From Ectopseudomonas chengduensis (GTDB lineage Bacteria; Pseudomonadota; Gammaproteobacteria; Pseudomonadales; Pseudomonadaceae), in assembly GCF_900102635.1 (NCBI RefSeq), contig NZ_FMZQ01000008.1, forward strand, positions 62,001 to 126,000: 64,000 nt of DNA, written 5' to 3'. The number at the start of each line of letters is the position of its first letter. Positions within the stretch are counted from its first letter, which is position 1. A model generated the notes under the pieces. The model worked only from the letters and a program-made list of their open reading frames with translations, was not told where the DNA came from and searched no databases. The translations under genes and the position numbers were made by a program. Below, in pieces: positions 48,167 to 56,708 of this stretch.

Positions 48167-48604
48167 ATGAGTCAGATGTTGCAGATGTTCCAGCAGGCCG
48201 GCGCTGCCCAGTTCAGCGCGATGATCGGCCAGGTCGCCCCCTACTTCGCCAGCATCGCCCCGCAGATGGTCGAGCTGCGCCCCGGCTATGCCGAGGTCCG
48301 CTTCGCCAAACGCCGTGAAGTGCTGAATCATATCGGTACGGTGCACGCCATAGCCCTGTGCAATGCTGCCGAGCTCGCCGCCGGCAGCATGACCGACGCC
48401 TCCATTCCTGACGGTTACCGCTGGATTCCCAAAGGGATGACGGTGGAATACCTGGCCAAGGCAGACGGCGACATCCGCACGGTGGCCGATGGCAGCAAGG
48501 TGGATTGGGATCGGACCGGCGACATCAAGGTGCCGGTGATGGCCTACGTCGGTGACAAGCCGGTGTTCCGCGCAGAGATCACCATGTACGTCAGCCAGGC
48601 CTGA
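48167..48604 (+). CDS. Hotdog-fold protein (DUF4442 / PaaI-type thioesterase-like)
   Basis: A 145-residue protein of the hotdog superfamily. The segment RREVLNHIGTVHAIALCNAAE corresponds to the central helix, with the HIGTVHA part where the active site usually lies. Relatives hydrolyse acyl-CoA thioesters. AGGAGAG precedes the ATG. It is probably controlled by the divergent TetR regulator and ends at a perfect-stem terminator. Confidence 0.85.
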   Translation: MSQMLQMFQQAGAAQFSAMIGQVAPYFASIAPQMVELRPGYAEVRFAKRREVLNHIGTVHAIALCNAAELAAGSMTDASIPDGYRWIPKGMTVEYLAKADGDIRTVADGSKVDWDRTGDIKVPVMAYVGDKPVFRAEITMYVSQA

Positions 48605-48610
48605 AATGCA

Positions 48611-48633
48611 GAGGCCCGTCATCGACGGGCCTC
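48611..48633. terminator. Hairpin terminator between the hotdog-fold gene and acuI
   Basis: GAGGCCCGTC-ATC-GACGGGCCTC is a perfect 10-bp stem between convergent genes; there is only a short T content afterwards, so the exact mechanism is uncertain. Confidence 0.6.
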
Positions 48634-48641
48634 TGATCCAC

Positions 48642-49631
48642 TCAGTCGAGTCGCACCAGGATACGGCCCACCATACCGCCGGAGAGTATCCGCTCGATGG
48701 CCGTCGGCAACTCCGTCAGGCCTATTTCCTCGCATAGCGGCGAAAGATTGAGCTTCCACTGCAGCGACAGCTTGTCCCACATCGATGCCTTGACCACCAG
48801 CGGCAGCTCCACCGAGTCCACGCCCAGCAGGTTGACGCCACGCAGGATGAACGGCAGCACGCTGGCCTGGAAGCCGACGCCGGCAGTCAGCCCGCAACAG
48901 GCCACGCTGCCGCTGTGGCGCAGCGACTTGACCACATTGAACAGGATGTCGCCACCCACTGTGTCTACCGCTCCCGCCCAGCGTTCCTTGAGCATCGGCC
49001 GCTCATTACCTTGCTGCAGCTCTTCGCGGCTGACGATCTCGTCTGCACCGAGACCACGCAGGAAATCGCCCTGTTCGGCCTTGCCGGTCGCAGCGGCTAC
49101 GCGATAACCGAGCTGCTTGAGCAGCACCACGGCGATGCTGCCAACGCCGCCCGTGGCGCCGGTGACCAATACGGTGCCTGACTCCGGGGTGACACCGGCC
49201 TGCTCCAGCTTGTCCACACAAAGGGCAGCGGTCAGGCCGGCGGTACCGAGAATCATCGCCTCGCGCAGCGGCAAGCCTTTTGGACGCTTGATCGCCCAGG
49301 CGGCCGGTACGCGGATGTACTGGCCGAAACCACCGGCTGTGTTCATGCCCAGGTCGTAGCCAGTGACGATCACCTCGTCGCCCACGGCGAACTCGGCAAC
49401 ACTGGAGGCTTCGACTACACCGGCCGCGTCGATACCGGGCGTATGCGGGTAGGCCTTGGTCACACCTCGATTGCCGCTGGCGGACAGAGCGTCCTTGTAG
49501 TTGAGCGAGGAATAGCGCACGCGAATCAGCAGCTCGCCCTGCGGCAGTTGCTCGACGTTGCGCTGGACCACTTCACGCTGGAAACCGCCATCGGCGCCTT
49601 CGCTGACCAGCAAGGCCTTGAACTCGGTCAT
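48642..49631 (-). CDS. acuI: Acrylyl-CoA reductase / YhdH-family quinone oxidoreductase
   Basis: A 329-residue zinc-free medium-chain dehydrogenase. It contains RVRYSSLNYKDALSASG, GYDLGMNTAGGFGQYIRVP and the NADPH-binding VTGATGGVGSIAVVLLKQLG. The YhdH/AcuI group reduces acryloyl-CoA to propionyl-CoA with NADPH. GAGGAG lies 7-8 bases before the ATG at 49631. Confidence 0.92.
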   Translation of the reverse strand: MTEFKALLVSEGADGGFQREVVQRNVEQLPQGELLIRVRYSSLNYKDALSASGNRGVTKAYPHTPGIDAAGVVEASSVAEFAVGDEVIVTGYDLGMNTAGGFGQYIRVPAAWAIKRPKGLPLREAMILGTAGLTAALCVDKLEQAGVTPESGTVLVTGATGGVGSIAVVLLKQLGYRVAAATGKAEQGDFLRGLGADEIVSREELQQGNERPMLKERWAGAVDTVGGDILFNVVKSLRHSGSVACCGLTAGVGFQASVLPFILRGVNLLGVDSVELPLVVKASMWDKLSLQWKLNLSPLCEEIGLTELPTAIERILSGGMVGRILVRLD

Positions 49632-49692
49632 CACCCTCTCCTCTTGTCGTGGTTCGCGGCTACGCGGCGCGCAGCCCATCATGAACGAAGCG

Positions 49693-50712
49693 TTACCAGA
49701 AGCGCTGCTGATTGAGCCTGCTCAACCAGGTCAGGACGAAGCGATCTGCCGCCATGCTGGCCGCCAGCCCGACACGCTCCTGCAAACTCTTTTTATGAGC
49801 GAAATGCAGATGGAACAATTCAGCCTCGGCGGCGCGCTCGGCCAGGTACTGGTCGCTGGTCTTCAGTTCGTCAACCAGCAGGCGCTCTTGCGCCGCCATG
49901 CCCAGCCAGACCTCACCGGTGGCGATGGCATCGATGTCCAGCTGAGGGCGGTAGCGGGCAACGAAGCCCTTGAACAGTTCGTGGGTGGTCTCCAGGTCTT
50001 CCTGGAATTTCTCCCGGCCCTTTTCGGTGTTCTCACCGAATACGGTCAGCGTGCGCTTGTATTCGCCGGCCGTCAGCACCTCGAAATCGATTTCGTGCTT
50101 CTTCAGCAGACGATGCACGTTAGGCAACTGCGCCACCACGCCGATGGAGCCGAGGATGGCAAAAGGTGCACTGAGAATCTTCTGGCCGATGCAGGCCATC
50201 ATGTAACCGCCGCTGGCCGCTACCTTGTCCACGCAGACGGTCAGCGGGATGCCCGCATCGCGGATACGCACCAGTTGCGACGAAGCCAGGCCGTAGCTAT
50301 GCACCATGCCGCCACCACTTTCTAGGCGCAGCACCACTTCGTCCTCGGCCTTGGCCATGGACAGCAGCGCCGTCACCTCATGGCGCAGGTTGTCGGTGGC
50401 TGAGGCCTTGATATCGCCATCGAAATCCAGCACGAACACCCGCGGTTTGCTGGGCGGCGCTTTCTTTTCCTGCTTGGCCGCCTTGGCCTGCGCCTTGCGC
50501 GTGGCCTTGAGCTGATCCTTGGACAACACGCTGTGCTCCAGGCGCTCACGCAGATCCTTGTAGAAATCATTGAGCTTCTGCACCTGCAACTGACCACTGC
50601 CGCGCCGCCCTCTGCCGCGCGTGGCGGCGATCGCCACCAGCACCACGACGATGGCGACCACCAGGGTCAGGGTTTTCGCCAGAAAACTGGCGTACTCGCT
50701 AAGAAACTCCAC
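49693..50712 (-). CDS. sohB: Inner-membrane serine protease SohB (S49 family)
   Basis: A 339-residue protease. One N-terminal helix (about residues 11-30) is followed by a Lys/Arg/Ala-rich linker and the S49 domain. The nucleophile is Ser167 in VAASGGYMMA and the general base Lys219 in GEYKRTLTVFGENT. The start is the GTG at 50712 with GGGGGA just before it; the longer frame upstream is not family-like. Confidence 0.94.
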   Translation of the reverse strand: MEFLSEYASFLAKTLTLVVAIVVVLVAIAATRGRGRRGSGQLQVQKLNDFYKDLRERLEHSVLSKDQLKATRKAQAKAAKQEKKAPPSKPRVFVLDFDGDIKASATDNLRHEVTALLSMAKAEDEVVLRLESGGGMVHSYGLASSQLVRIRDAGIPLTVCVDKVAASGGYMMACIGQKILSAPFAILGSIGVVAQLPNVHRLLKKHEIDFEVLTAGEYKRTLTVFGENTEKGREKFQEDLETTHELFKGFVARYRPQLDIDAIATGEVWLGMAAQERLLVDELKTSDQYLAERAAEAELFHLHFAHKKSLQERVGLAASMAADRFVLTWLSRLNQQRFW

Positions 50713-50911
50713 GGATCCCCCTTGGACAATGCAGCGGCGCCTGAGCGCACAAAGGCCCAAGCATACCGGCGCAGCGCCTCGCCGGCCAAGCGCGGCAGCA
50801 CTGCACAATGGACATACAGGCAATTCAAACAAGCGTATGTTTTTTCGTTGACAGCCCCCAAGCTTCCTCATACCCTCGCCAAACATTCAACGTGCCGGGA
50901 CCAATACGGAC

Positions 50912-51610
50912 GTGGGCAGCATCTATCTGATTCGACATGGCCAGGCCTCATTCGGTGCAGACGACTACGATGTCCTGTCTCCCGTCGGCGTGCGCCAGGC
51001 CGAAGTGCTGGGCAAGCACCTGGAGCAACTCGGCATCAGTCTCGATCGTTGCATCAGTGGCAGCCTGCGCCGCCAGCAACACACTGCCAACGCCGCCCTG
51101 GAGCACATGAGCAGGGCACCGGCGCTGGATATCGACGAAGCCTTCAACGAATTCGATGCCGATGCGGTGATTCGCACGCTGCTGCCGGATCTGCTCCCGG
51201 AAGAACCCGAAGCCCTGCATATCCTGCGTAACGGTGCACAGAACCGCGCCGAGTTCCAGCGTCTGTTCGCCAAGCTGATCGGCCGCTGGATTTCCGGGGA
51301 GCATGACAAGCCCGGCCTGCAAAGCTGGCAGGCCTATGTCGAACAGGTCGAAGGCGGTCTGCGGCGCATCCTCGAACAGGCCACCAGCAAACAGAATATC
51401 GCCGTGTTTACCTCCGGCGGCACCATCACCGCCCTGCTCCGCCTGATTACCGGCGTCCCGGCGGCAAAGGCCTTCGAACTGAATTGGCAAATCGTCAATA
51501 CCTCGCTCAGCCAGCTGAAATTCCGCGGCAGCGAGGTAAGTCTGGCTTCCTTCAACAGCCATGTGCATTTACAGCTGCTGAAGGCGCCGGAGCTCATCAC
51601 CTACCGATGA
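50912..51610 (+). CDS. Histidine phosphatase family protein (phosphoglycerate-mutase-like)
   Basis: A 232-residue protein of the His-phosphatase superfamily. The phospho-accepting His9 is in IRHGQASF; the later catalytic residues include Arg in SGSLRRQQHTA and Glu in FNEFDAD; the second His is replaced by Ser-Gly-Gly in VFTSGGTITALL, where most members have SHG. The start is GTG at 50912. The missing second His may lower or change activity. Confidence 0.85.
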   Translation: MGSIYLIRHGQASFGADDYDVLSPVGVRQAEVLGKHLEQLGISLDRCISGSLRRQQHTANAALEHMSRAPALDIDEAFNEFDADAVIRTLLPDLLPEEPEALHILRNGAQNRAEFQRLFAKLIGRWISGEHDKPGLQSWQAYVEQVEGGLRRILEQATSKQNIAVFTSGGTITALLRLITGVPAAKAFELNWQIVNTSLSQLKFRGSEVSLASFNSHVHLQLLKAPELITYR

Positions 51611-51666
51611 GCTCCAGCCCACTGCGGCCGTGAGGCTGCGCGAAAAAACCGAAAAAGGATAAGACC

Positions 51667-51978
51667 ATGAGTGTTGCTGACATCGCCCAAACCATGCAGT
51701 CCAAGTTCAACGCCAGCGCCGCTGCAGGCCTGGATCTGGTATTCCAATTCAACATCGAAGATGGCGAGAACTACGCGCTGATCGTAAAAGACGGCACGTG
51801 CGCCCTCGAGCAAGGCGACAACCCGAACGCCAACGTGACCCTGATCATGGACAGCGAAACCCTCAAGGGCATCGTCAGCGGCGAAACCGACGGCATGCAG
51901 GCTTTCATGGCCGGCAAGCTGCGCGCCGAAGGCGACATGATGCTGGCGATGAAGCTGGGCGAACTGTTCCCGGTCTGA
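51667..51978 (+). CDS. SCP2 sterol-carrier-domain protein
   Basis: A 103-residue single SCP2 domain. GLDLVFQFNIEDGENYALIVKDG and the C-terminal MAGKLRAEGDMMLAMKLGELF are standard. Such small proteins bind acyl-CoA or other lipids. It lies 56 bases after the phosphatase gene and before a phosphotransferase-SDR pair with a probable lipid role. Confidence 0.93.
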   Translation: MSVADIAQTMQSKFNASAAAGLDLVFQFNIEDGENYALIVKDGTCALEQGDNPNANVTLIMDSETLKGIVSGETDGMQAFMAGKLRAEGDMMLAMKLGELFPV

Positions 51979-52003
51979 TCGGCGAGCTGAGCGCAAAACA
52001 CGA

Positions 52004-52034
52004 AAACCGGAGTCCTGGCACTCCGGTTTTTTTT
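52004..52034 (+). terminator. Rho-independent terminator of the SCP2 gene
   Basis: AAACCGGAGT-CCTGGC-ACTCCGGTTT followed by further T residues. Confidence 0.93.
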
Positions 52035-52199
52035 GCCCGTGATTTGCGGCCAAGGTGACAAACCGAAATGACTGATCAGGCAGTTTGATCGAGGTGCAAC
52101 ACGCCCGCCTATAACGGCGCGTATTGCTTGTGACAGCCTGAGCACAGCATTAGATTAACCAATTATCTAGGGCACCCATCATAAGCAGAAGGGATAAGC

Positions 52200-53267
52200 A
52201 TGGCGCTCACCGACCAATCCACCCGCATCCGCACTGGCGAAGAACTCGATGCCGACGTCATCGACGCTTATCTGAAAGCCAATATTCCGGGCCTGAGCGG
52301 CACAGCCAAGATCAGCCAGTTCCCCGGCGGCGCTTCGAACCTGACCTACCTGATCGAATACCCGCAGCAGGAATTCGTCCTGCGCCGCCCGCCGTTCGGC
52401 CACAAGGCCAAATCGGCCCACGACATGGGCCGTGAGTACCGCATTCTCAACCAGCTCAACGCTGGCTTCCCTTACTGCCCCAAAGCTTACGTGCACTGCA
52501 CCGACGAGTCGGTGATCGGCGCCGAGTTCTATGTGATGGAGCGGGTCAAGGGCATCATCCTGCGTTCGGAGATGCCGGCCGAGCTGAACTTCAGCCCCGA
52601 GCAGACCAGCACGCTGTGCAAGAGCTTCATCGACAAGCTGGTCGAGCTGCATAACGTCGATTACAACGCCTGCGGCCTGGGTGATCTGGGTAAGCCCGAG
52701 GGTTATGTCGGCCGTCAGATCAAGGGCTGGAGCGAGCGCTACGAGAAAGCCCTGACTCCGGACGCACCGACCTGGGAGCCGGTCAAGGCCTGGTTGAATG
52801 ACAAGATGCCGGCCGATCACCACAAGCCGGGCATCGTGCATAACGACTACCGCTTCGACAACGTGATCCTCGACCCCAGCAACCCGATGCAGATCATCGG
52901 TGTGCTCGACTGGGAGATGACCACCATCGGTGACCCGCTGATGGACCTGGGTAACACCCTGGCCTACTGGATCGAGGCCAGCGACCCGGCGCCAGTGCAA
53001 CTGATGCGTCGCCAGCCGAGCAACGCGCCGGGCATGCTTACCCGCCAGCAGTTCGTCGACTACTACGCTGAAAAAGCCGGCATCGAGATCAGGAGTTTCG
53101 ACTTCTACTACACCTACGGCCTGTTCCGTCTGGCCGGCATCGTGCAGCAGATCTACTACCGCTTCTACCACGGCCAGACCCAGGACAAGCGCTTCGCCCA
53201 GTTCATTCAGATGAACAAGCTGCTGGAGCAGATGTGCCTGCAGGTCATCGGCAAATCCACTCTCTAA
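52200..53267 (+). CDS. Aminoglycoside-phosphotransferase-like kinase (ACAD10 N-terminal type)
   Basis: A 355-residue protein-kinase-like phosphotransferase. The glycine-rich loop is FPGGASNLTYLIEY, the ATP Lys/Arg region is FVLRRPPFGH, the catalytic loop is IVHNDYRFDNVILD and the metal Asp is in GVLDWEMTTIGDP. This branch includes the kinase domain of human ACAD10, which phosphorylates 4-hydroxyacyl-CoA so that it can enter beta-oxidation. No antibiotic resistance should be inferred. It is followed after 16 bases by an SDR gene. Confidence 0.9.
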   Translation: MALTDQSTRIRTGEELDADVIDAYLKANIPGLSGTAKISQFPGGASNLTYLIEYPQQEFVLRRPPFGHKAKSAHDMGREYRILNQLNAGFPYCPKAYVHCTDESVIGAEFYVMERVKGIILRSEMPAELNFSPEQTSTLCKSFIDKLVELHNVDYNACGLGDLGKPEGYVGRQIKGWSERYEKALTPDAPTWEPVKAWLNDKMPADHHKPGIVHNDYRFDNVILDPSNPMQIIGVLDWEMTTIGDPLMDLGNTLAYWIEASDPAPVQLMRRQPSNAPGMLTRQQFVDYYAEKAGIEIRSFDFYYTYGLFRLAGIVQQIYYRFYHGQTQDKRFAQFIQMNKLLEQMCLQVIGKSTL

Positions 53268-53283
53268 CCCCGGGGTAATCACA

Positions 53284-54051
53284 ATGTCCAAGACCCAACT
53301 GTTCGATCTCGACGGCAAGATCGCCTTCGTTTCCGGCGCCAGCCGCGGCATCGGCGAAGCCATTGCCAAGCTGCTAGCCCAGCAAGGCGCCCACGTGATC
53401 GTATCCAGCCGCAAGATCGAAGGCTGCCAGGCCGTAGCTGACGCCATCACCGCCGAGGGTGGCAAGTCCACTGCCATCGCCTGCCACATCGGCGAGATGG
53501 AGCAGATCACCAACGTCTTCGCGCAGATCAAGGAACAGTTCGGTCGTCTCGACATCCTGGTCAATAACGCTGCTACCAACCCGCAATTCTGCAACGTGCT
53601 GGACACCGATCTGGGCGCCTTCCAGAAAACCGTGGACGTAAACATCCGCGGCTACTACTTCATGTCCATCGAAGGCGGCAAGCTGATGAAGGAAAACGGT
53701 GGCGGCTCGATCATCAACGTTGCCTCGATCAACGGCGTCTCCCCCGGCGAATTCCAGGGCATCTACTCGGTGACCAAGGCCGCGGTGATCAGCATGACCA
53801 AGGTGTTCGCCAAGGAGTGCGCGCAGTTCGGCATTCGCTGCAACGCTCTGCTGCCAGGCCTGACCGACACCAAATTCGCCTCGGCACTGACCAAGAACGA
53901 CGCCATCCTCAAGCACGCGTTGCAGCGCATCCCACTCAAGCGCGTAGCCGACCCGAGCGAGATGGCCGGCGCGGTGCTGTACCTGGCCAGTGAAGCATCC
54001 AGCTACACCACCGGCGTGGCGCTGAACGTGGACGGCGGCTTCCTCTCCTGA
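53284..54051 (+). CDS. Short-chain dehydrogenase/reductase
   Basis: A 255-residue classical SDR. The cofactor motif SGASRGIGE is at residues 17-25, NNAAT at 94-98, and the catalytic Ser148, Tyr161 and Lys165 are in NVASING and YSVTKAA. The C-terminal SYTTGVALNVDGGFLS is typical. The Arg43 after the second strand suggests NADP(H). Operon with the phosphotransferase suggests oxidation or reduction of a hydroxyacyl compound. Confidence 0.92.
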   Translation: MSKTQLFDLDGKIAFVSGASRGIGEAIAKLLAQQGAHVIVSSRKIEGCQAVADAITAEGGKSTAIACHIGEMEQITNVFAQIKEQFGRLDILVNNAATNPQFCNVLDTDLGAFQKTVDVNIRGYYFMSIEGGKLMKENGGGSIINVASINGVSPGEFQGIYSVTKAAVISMTKVFAKECAQFGIRCNALLPGLTDTKFASALTKNDAILKHALQRIPLKRVADPSEMAGAVLYLASEASSYTTGVALNVDGGFLS

Positions 54052-54067
54052 GGCCAGACGCCATGAA

Positions 54068-54097
54068 CGACAAAGGCACCTCAGGGTGCCTTTGTCG
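54068..54097. terminator. Hairpin terminator after the SDR gene
   Basis: CGACAAAGGCACC pairs with GGTGCCTTTGTCG around a 4-base loop, with A- and T-rich shoulders within the stem. Confidence 0.8.
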
Positions 54098-54127
54098 TAA
54101 ACAGGATAGGCCTAGCGCACCACAATT

Positions 54128-54181
54128 GTAGGGTGGGCCGGGCGGCGCTCCGTTTTATCCCACCAATGAAGCCCACCCTAC
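54128..54181. repeat. GTAGGG-family palindrome, copy 3 (long form)
   Basis: GTAGGGTGGGC at the left and GCCCACCCTAC at the right enclose a 32-base centre that itself contains ATCCCACC. Confidence 0.8.
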
Positions 54182-54194
54182 AAAAATTGATGAA

Positions 54195-54237
54195 CCTCTC
54201 CCGCTTGATGGGGAGGGTGCGTGAAGGGCGGGAGAGG
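54195..54237. repeat. CCTCTCCCGC inverted repeat
   Basis: CCTCTCCCGC and GCGGGAGAGG are perfect inverses around a 23-base centre. It lies between two GTAGGG palindromes and belongs to a different sequence family. Confidence 0.7.
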
Positions 54238-54266
54238 GGAGCGAAGTTGGCGTTAGCGTTGGTGAC

Positions 54267-54292
54267 GTAGGGTGGGCTAAAGCCCACCCTAC
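54267..54292. repeat. GTAGGG-family palindrome, copy 4 (short perfect form)
   Basis: GTAGGGTGGGC, then TAAA, then GCCCACCCTAC: perfect 11-base arms. Confidence 0.85.
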
Positions 54293-54309
54293 ATCCCCCC
54301 GCCCGGCCG

Positions 54310-54957
54310 CTACCAATCCTTAAGCGCAGCTTCGGCTGCGGGGTTCATCGGCTCAGCCAACAGGCCGGTCGGCGTCAGGCTGACGCTATAGACCGCATCG
54401 GCGGCAATCGGCAGGTAGTTCACACGCAACGCCTGTGGGTCGAACAACAGCAGATCACGCTGACTCATGCGCAGCCAGCGCCACAGGTCCACGCCATAAG
54501 GGCTCTCGGCCAATTGCACGCGACCATGTTGCGCCAGCGCCTGCTGCTCGATGGCCAGAAAACGCCCGGATAGACGTTCCAGACGGTAGCCAGGCTCAAG
54601 ACCAATCAGCTCAGCCAGGCCTTTCCAGCGAATCAGTCGGCCGTCGAGTTGCCACATGTCGCCCTCGAGCGTGACAGTGCGCTCGCGCCCCCCTTCGAGC
54701 AGCGTCACCTGATAACGCTGCGGACCATCAGCCTTGAAGCTCAGCGTCACCAGCGGCTTGCCCGGCTGCAGCGGCTCGTAGGCATACAGATCGTAAGCTA
54801 CCAGACCGACCAGGCCGGCCAGGGCGAGAAATGCCAGACCACAGGTGCCACGCAACCAGCCGAGGAACCAGCCCGTATTGAGCAGAATGCGCAATGCCAC
54901 CAGCAGCGCCAATACGGCCAACAGCGCCACGGCCCAGGCCAACCCGTCGTATTGCAT
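54310..54957 (-). CDS. Conserved membrane protein of unknown function
   Basis: A 215-residue protein with two N-terminal membrane helices (about 7-25 and 36-55) and a soluble C-terminal domain rich in beta-strand pattern, with DPQALRVNYLPIAADAVYSV near the end. Homologues in pseudomonads are often called multidrug or cation efflux pump, a name not supported by the short two-helix form seen here. It is divergent from the TSUP transporter gene. Confidence 0.8.
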   Translation of the reverse strand: MQYDGLAWAVALLAVLALLVALRILLNTGWFLGWLRGTCGLAFLALAGLVGLVAYDLYAYEPLQPGKPLVTLSFKADGPQRYQVTLLEGGRERTVTLEGDMWQLDGRLIRWKGLAELIGLEPGYRLERLSGRFLAIEQQALAQHGRVQLAESPYGVDLWRWLRMSQRDLLLFDPQALRVNYLPIAADAVYSVSLTPTGLLAEPMNPAAEAALKDW

Positions 54958-55059
54958 CGATTGCGTTCCTTCTCTGACGAAATCCCGGCATTATGCGCAG
55001 CTCTCCCCACGACGAACAGCCAGCAGGCTGCGCACTCGCCCACAAGTCGACACTTTAAT

Positions 55060-55839
55060 ATGCCCTTCGCTCTCGAGCTCGCCATCGATCCCAGCACACT
55101 GGCCATTCTCGCTCTGGTCGCCTTCATCGCCGGCTTCATCGACGCCATTGCCGGTGGTGGCGGCCTGCTGACCATCCCTGCTCTGCTTACCGCAGGTTTA
55201 CCGCCGCACCTGGTGCTGGGCACCAACAAGCTGTGCGCCACCTTCGGCTCGGGCACCGCGGCTCTCACGTTTTATCGCCGCAAGCTGTTCGATCCGAAAC
55301 AATGGCGCAACGCGTTGCTGGCAACCCTGATCGGCGCCCTGCTCGGCGCCGTCATCGCGCACTGGATGCCGGCCGCCTGGCTCAACCAGATGCTGCCGGT
55401 GATCGTCTTCGCCTGCGGTGTTTACCTGCTGTTCGGACGTATGCCGGAGGCACCAGCCGAACACGACCTGCCGATAGCGCGCGGTCGGCAATGGCCGCAA
55501 GGGCTTGGCCTGGGACTCTACGATGGGGTGGCGGGCCCCGGCACCGGCGCATTCTGGACGGTCAGCAGCCTGCTGATGTATCCACTCGACCTGGTGCGTG
55601 CCAGCGGCGTGGCGCGTACCATGAACTTCGTCAGCAATGCGGCGGCGCTGGCGGTGTTCATCGCCTTTGGTCAGGTAGCCTGGGGGCTCGGTCTGAGCAT
55701 GGGCGCCGCCTTGATGGTCGGCGCCTTTCTCGGTGCGCGCACCGCGATCAAAGGCGGTTCGAAGTTCATTCGCCCGGTGTTCATTACGGTGGTATTGGCG
55801 CTGGCCGCGCGCCTGGTCTGGCAGCACTGGGTCGCGTAG
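55060..55839 (+). CDS. TSUP-family transporter (TauE/SafE, YfcA-like)
   Basis: A 259-residue inner-membrane protein with about eight helices in two repeats. GFIDAIAGGGGLLTIPALL near residue 22 and GLYDGVAGPGTGAFWTV near residue 155 are the repeat signatures. TSUP members move sulfonates, sulfite or organic anions; the substrate is unknown. No ribosome-binding site is evident before the ATG at 55060. Its stop codon TAG is the TAG of the GTAGGG head of the following palindrome. Confidence 0.88.
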   Translation: MPFALELAIDPSTLAILALVAFIAGFIDAIAGGGGLLTIPALLTAGLPPHLVLGTNKLCATFGSGTAALTFYRRKLFDPKQWRNALLATLIGALLGAVIAHWMPAAWLNQMLPVIVFACGVYLLFGRMPEAPAEHDLPIARGRQWPQGLGLGLYDGVAGPGTGAFWTVSSLLMYPLDLVRASGVARTMNFVSNAAALAVFIAFGQVAWGLGLSMGAALMVGAFLGARTAIKGGSKFIRPVFITVVLALAARLVWQHWVA

Positions 55840-55890
55840 GGCGGGCGCAACCCGCCAGAGTATCGATTTGGCGGGTTGCACCCGCCCTAC
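55836..55890. repeat. GTAGGG-family palindrome, copy 5, supplying two stop codons
   Basis: GTAGGGCGGG-cg-CAACCCGCC on the left is mirrored by GGCGGGTTGCACCCGCCCTAC on the right. The left GTAG gives the stop of the TSUP gene (TAG 55837-55839) and the right CTAC gives, on the minus strand, the stop of nudC (TAG 55889-55887). Confidence 0.9.
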
Positions 55891-56708
55891 GACAGACTCG
55901 GCTCGGGCAGACCGAGGCGGCGCGCAACGTAGAGGTCGATCAGATGGCGAGCGATGGAGCGCGACGCCGGCAACGGCGGCAAGTCATCAACGCGAAACCA
56001 GCGCGCATCCTCGATTTCGTCTTCCTGCATGACGATATCGCCACCGGCATATTCGGCATGGAAGCCAAGCATCAGCGAATGCGGAAACGGCCAGCCCTGG
56101 CTGCCGATGTACTGCAGATTCTTCACCTCGAGCCCGACTTCCTCGCGCACCTCGCGTGCCACGCAATGCTCCACCGACTCGCCTGGTTCGACAAAGCCTG
56201 CCAGGGCGCTGTATACCCCTGTCACGAAACGCGGCGAGCGCGCGAGCAGGACTTCATCGCCACGCGTCACCAGCACGATCATGCTCGGCGCCAGGCGCGG
56301 ATAATGCTGCGATTCGCAGCTGTCACAACGCATGGCCCGCTCGCCAGGAAGCTGTCGGGTCGGCGTACCGCAACTGCCGCAGAAACGATGCTCGGCGTAC
56401 CAGGTGCCGATCTGCGCGGCGTAGGCGAGCATGCGGAAGGTTTCCGCCTCGCCCTGCAACATAAACTGGCGCAGGCTCTGCCAGTTGCAGCCATCCAGCG
56501 CGGCCGACGGTTTGACCTGTAGGAGATAGACGGCGTCCTCACCGAAATGGCCAATGCCCTGCTCGCCGATGATCGGCAGATCCTGGCGCTTGATCCAGTC
56601 ACGCGGAAACAGCACGCCATTGCTGTCGGCAAGAAAGTTCTGCTGGCTGTAGAGCAGCGCCCAGCCACCCGGCTGGGCCGGATCGAGGAACGTATTACGC
56701 CAGACCAT
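55887..56708 (-). CDS. nudC: NAD(H) pyrophosphatase / deNADding enzyme
   Basis: A 273-residue Nudix hydrolase that cleaves NADH and removes NAD caps from RNA. The zinc site is CGSC and CDSC (about residues 110-131); the Nudix box [22 protein letters not shown] is complete in its key Gly, Glu, Arg-Glu and Glu-Glu residues; the NudC tag after it reads SQGWPFPHS, where SQPWPFPxS is usual, so one Pro is Gly. The start overlaps the fimL stop by one base (TGATG). Confidence 0.95.
   Translation of the reverse strand: MVWRNTFLDPAQPGGWALLYSQQNFLADSNGVLFPRDWIKRQDLPIIGEQGIGHFGEDAVYLLQVKPSAALDGCNWQSLRQFMLQGEAETFRMLAYAAQIGTWYAEHRFCGSCGTPTRQLPGERAMRCDSCESQHYPRLAPSMIVLVTRGDEVLLARSPRFVTGVYSALAGFVEPGESVEHCVAREVREEVGLEVKNLQYIGSQGWPFPHSLMLGFHAEYAGGDIVMQEDEIEDARWFRVDDLPPLPASRSIARHLIDLYVARRLGLPEPSLS

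Noticed and set aside
52200..53267. Possible aminoglycoside-resistance phosphotransferase.
   Set aside because: The sequence belongs to the ACAD10-like branch and sits beside an SDR gene in normal chromosomal context, so resistance is not supported.
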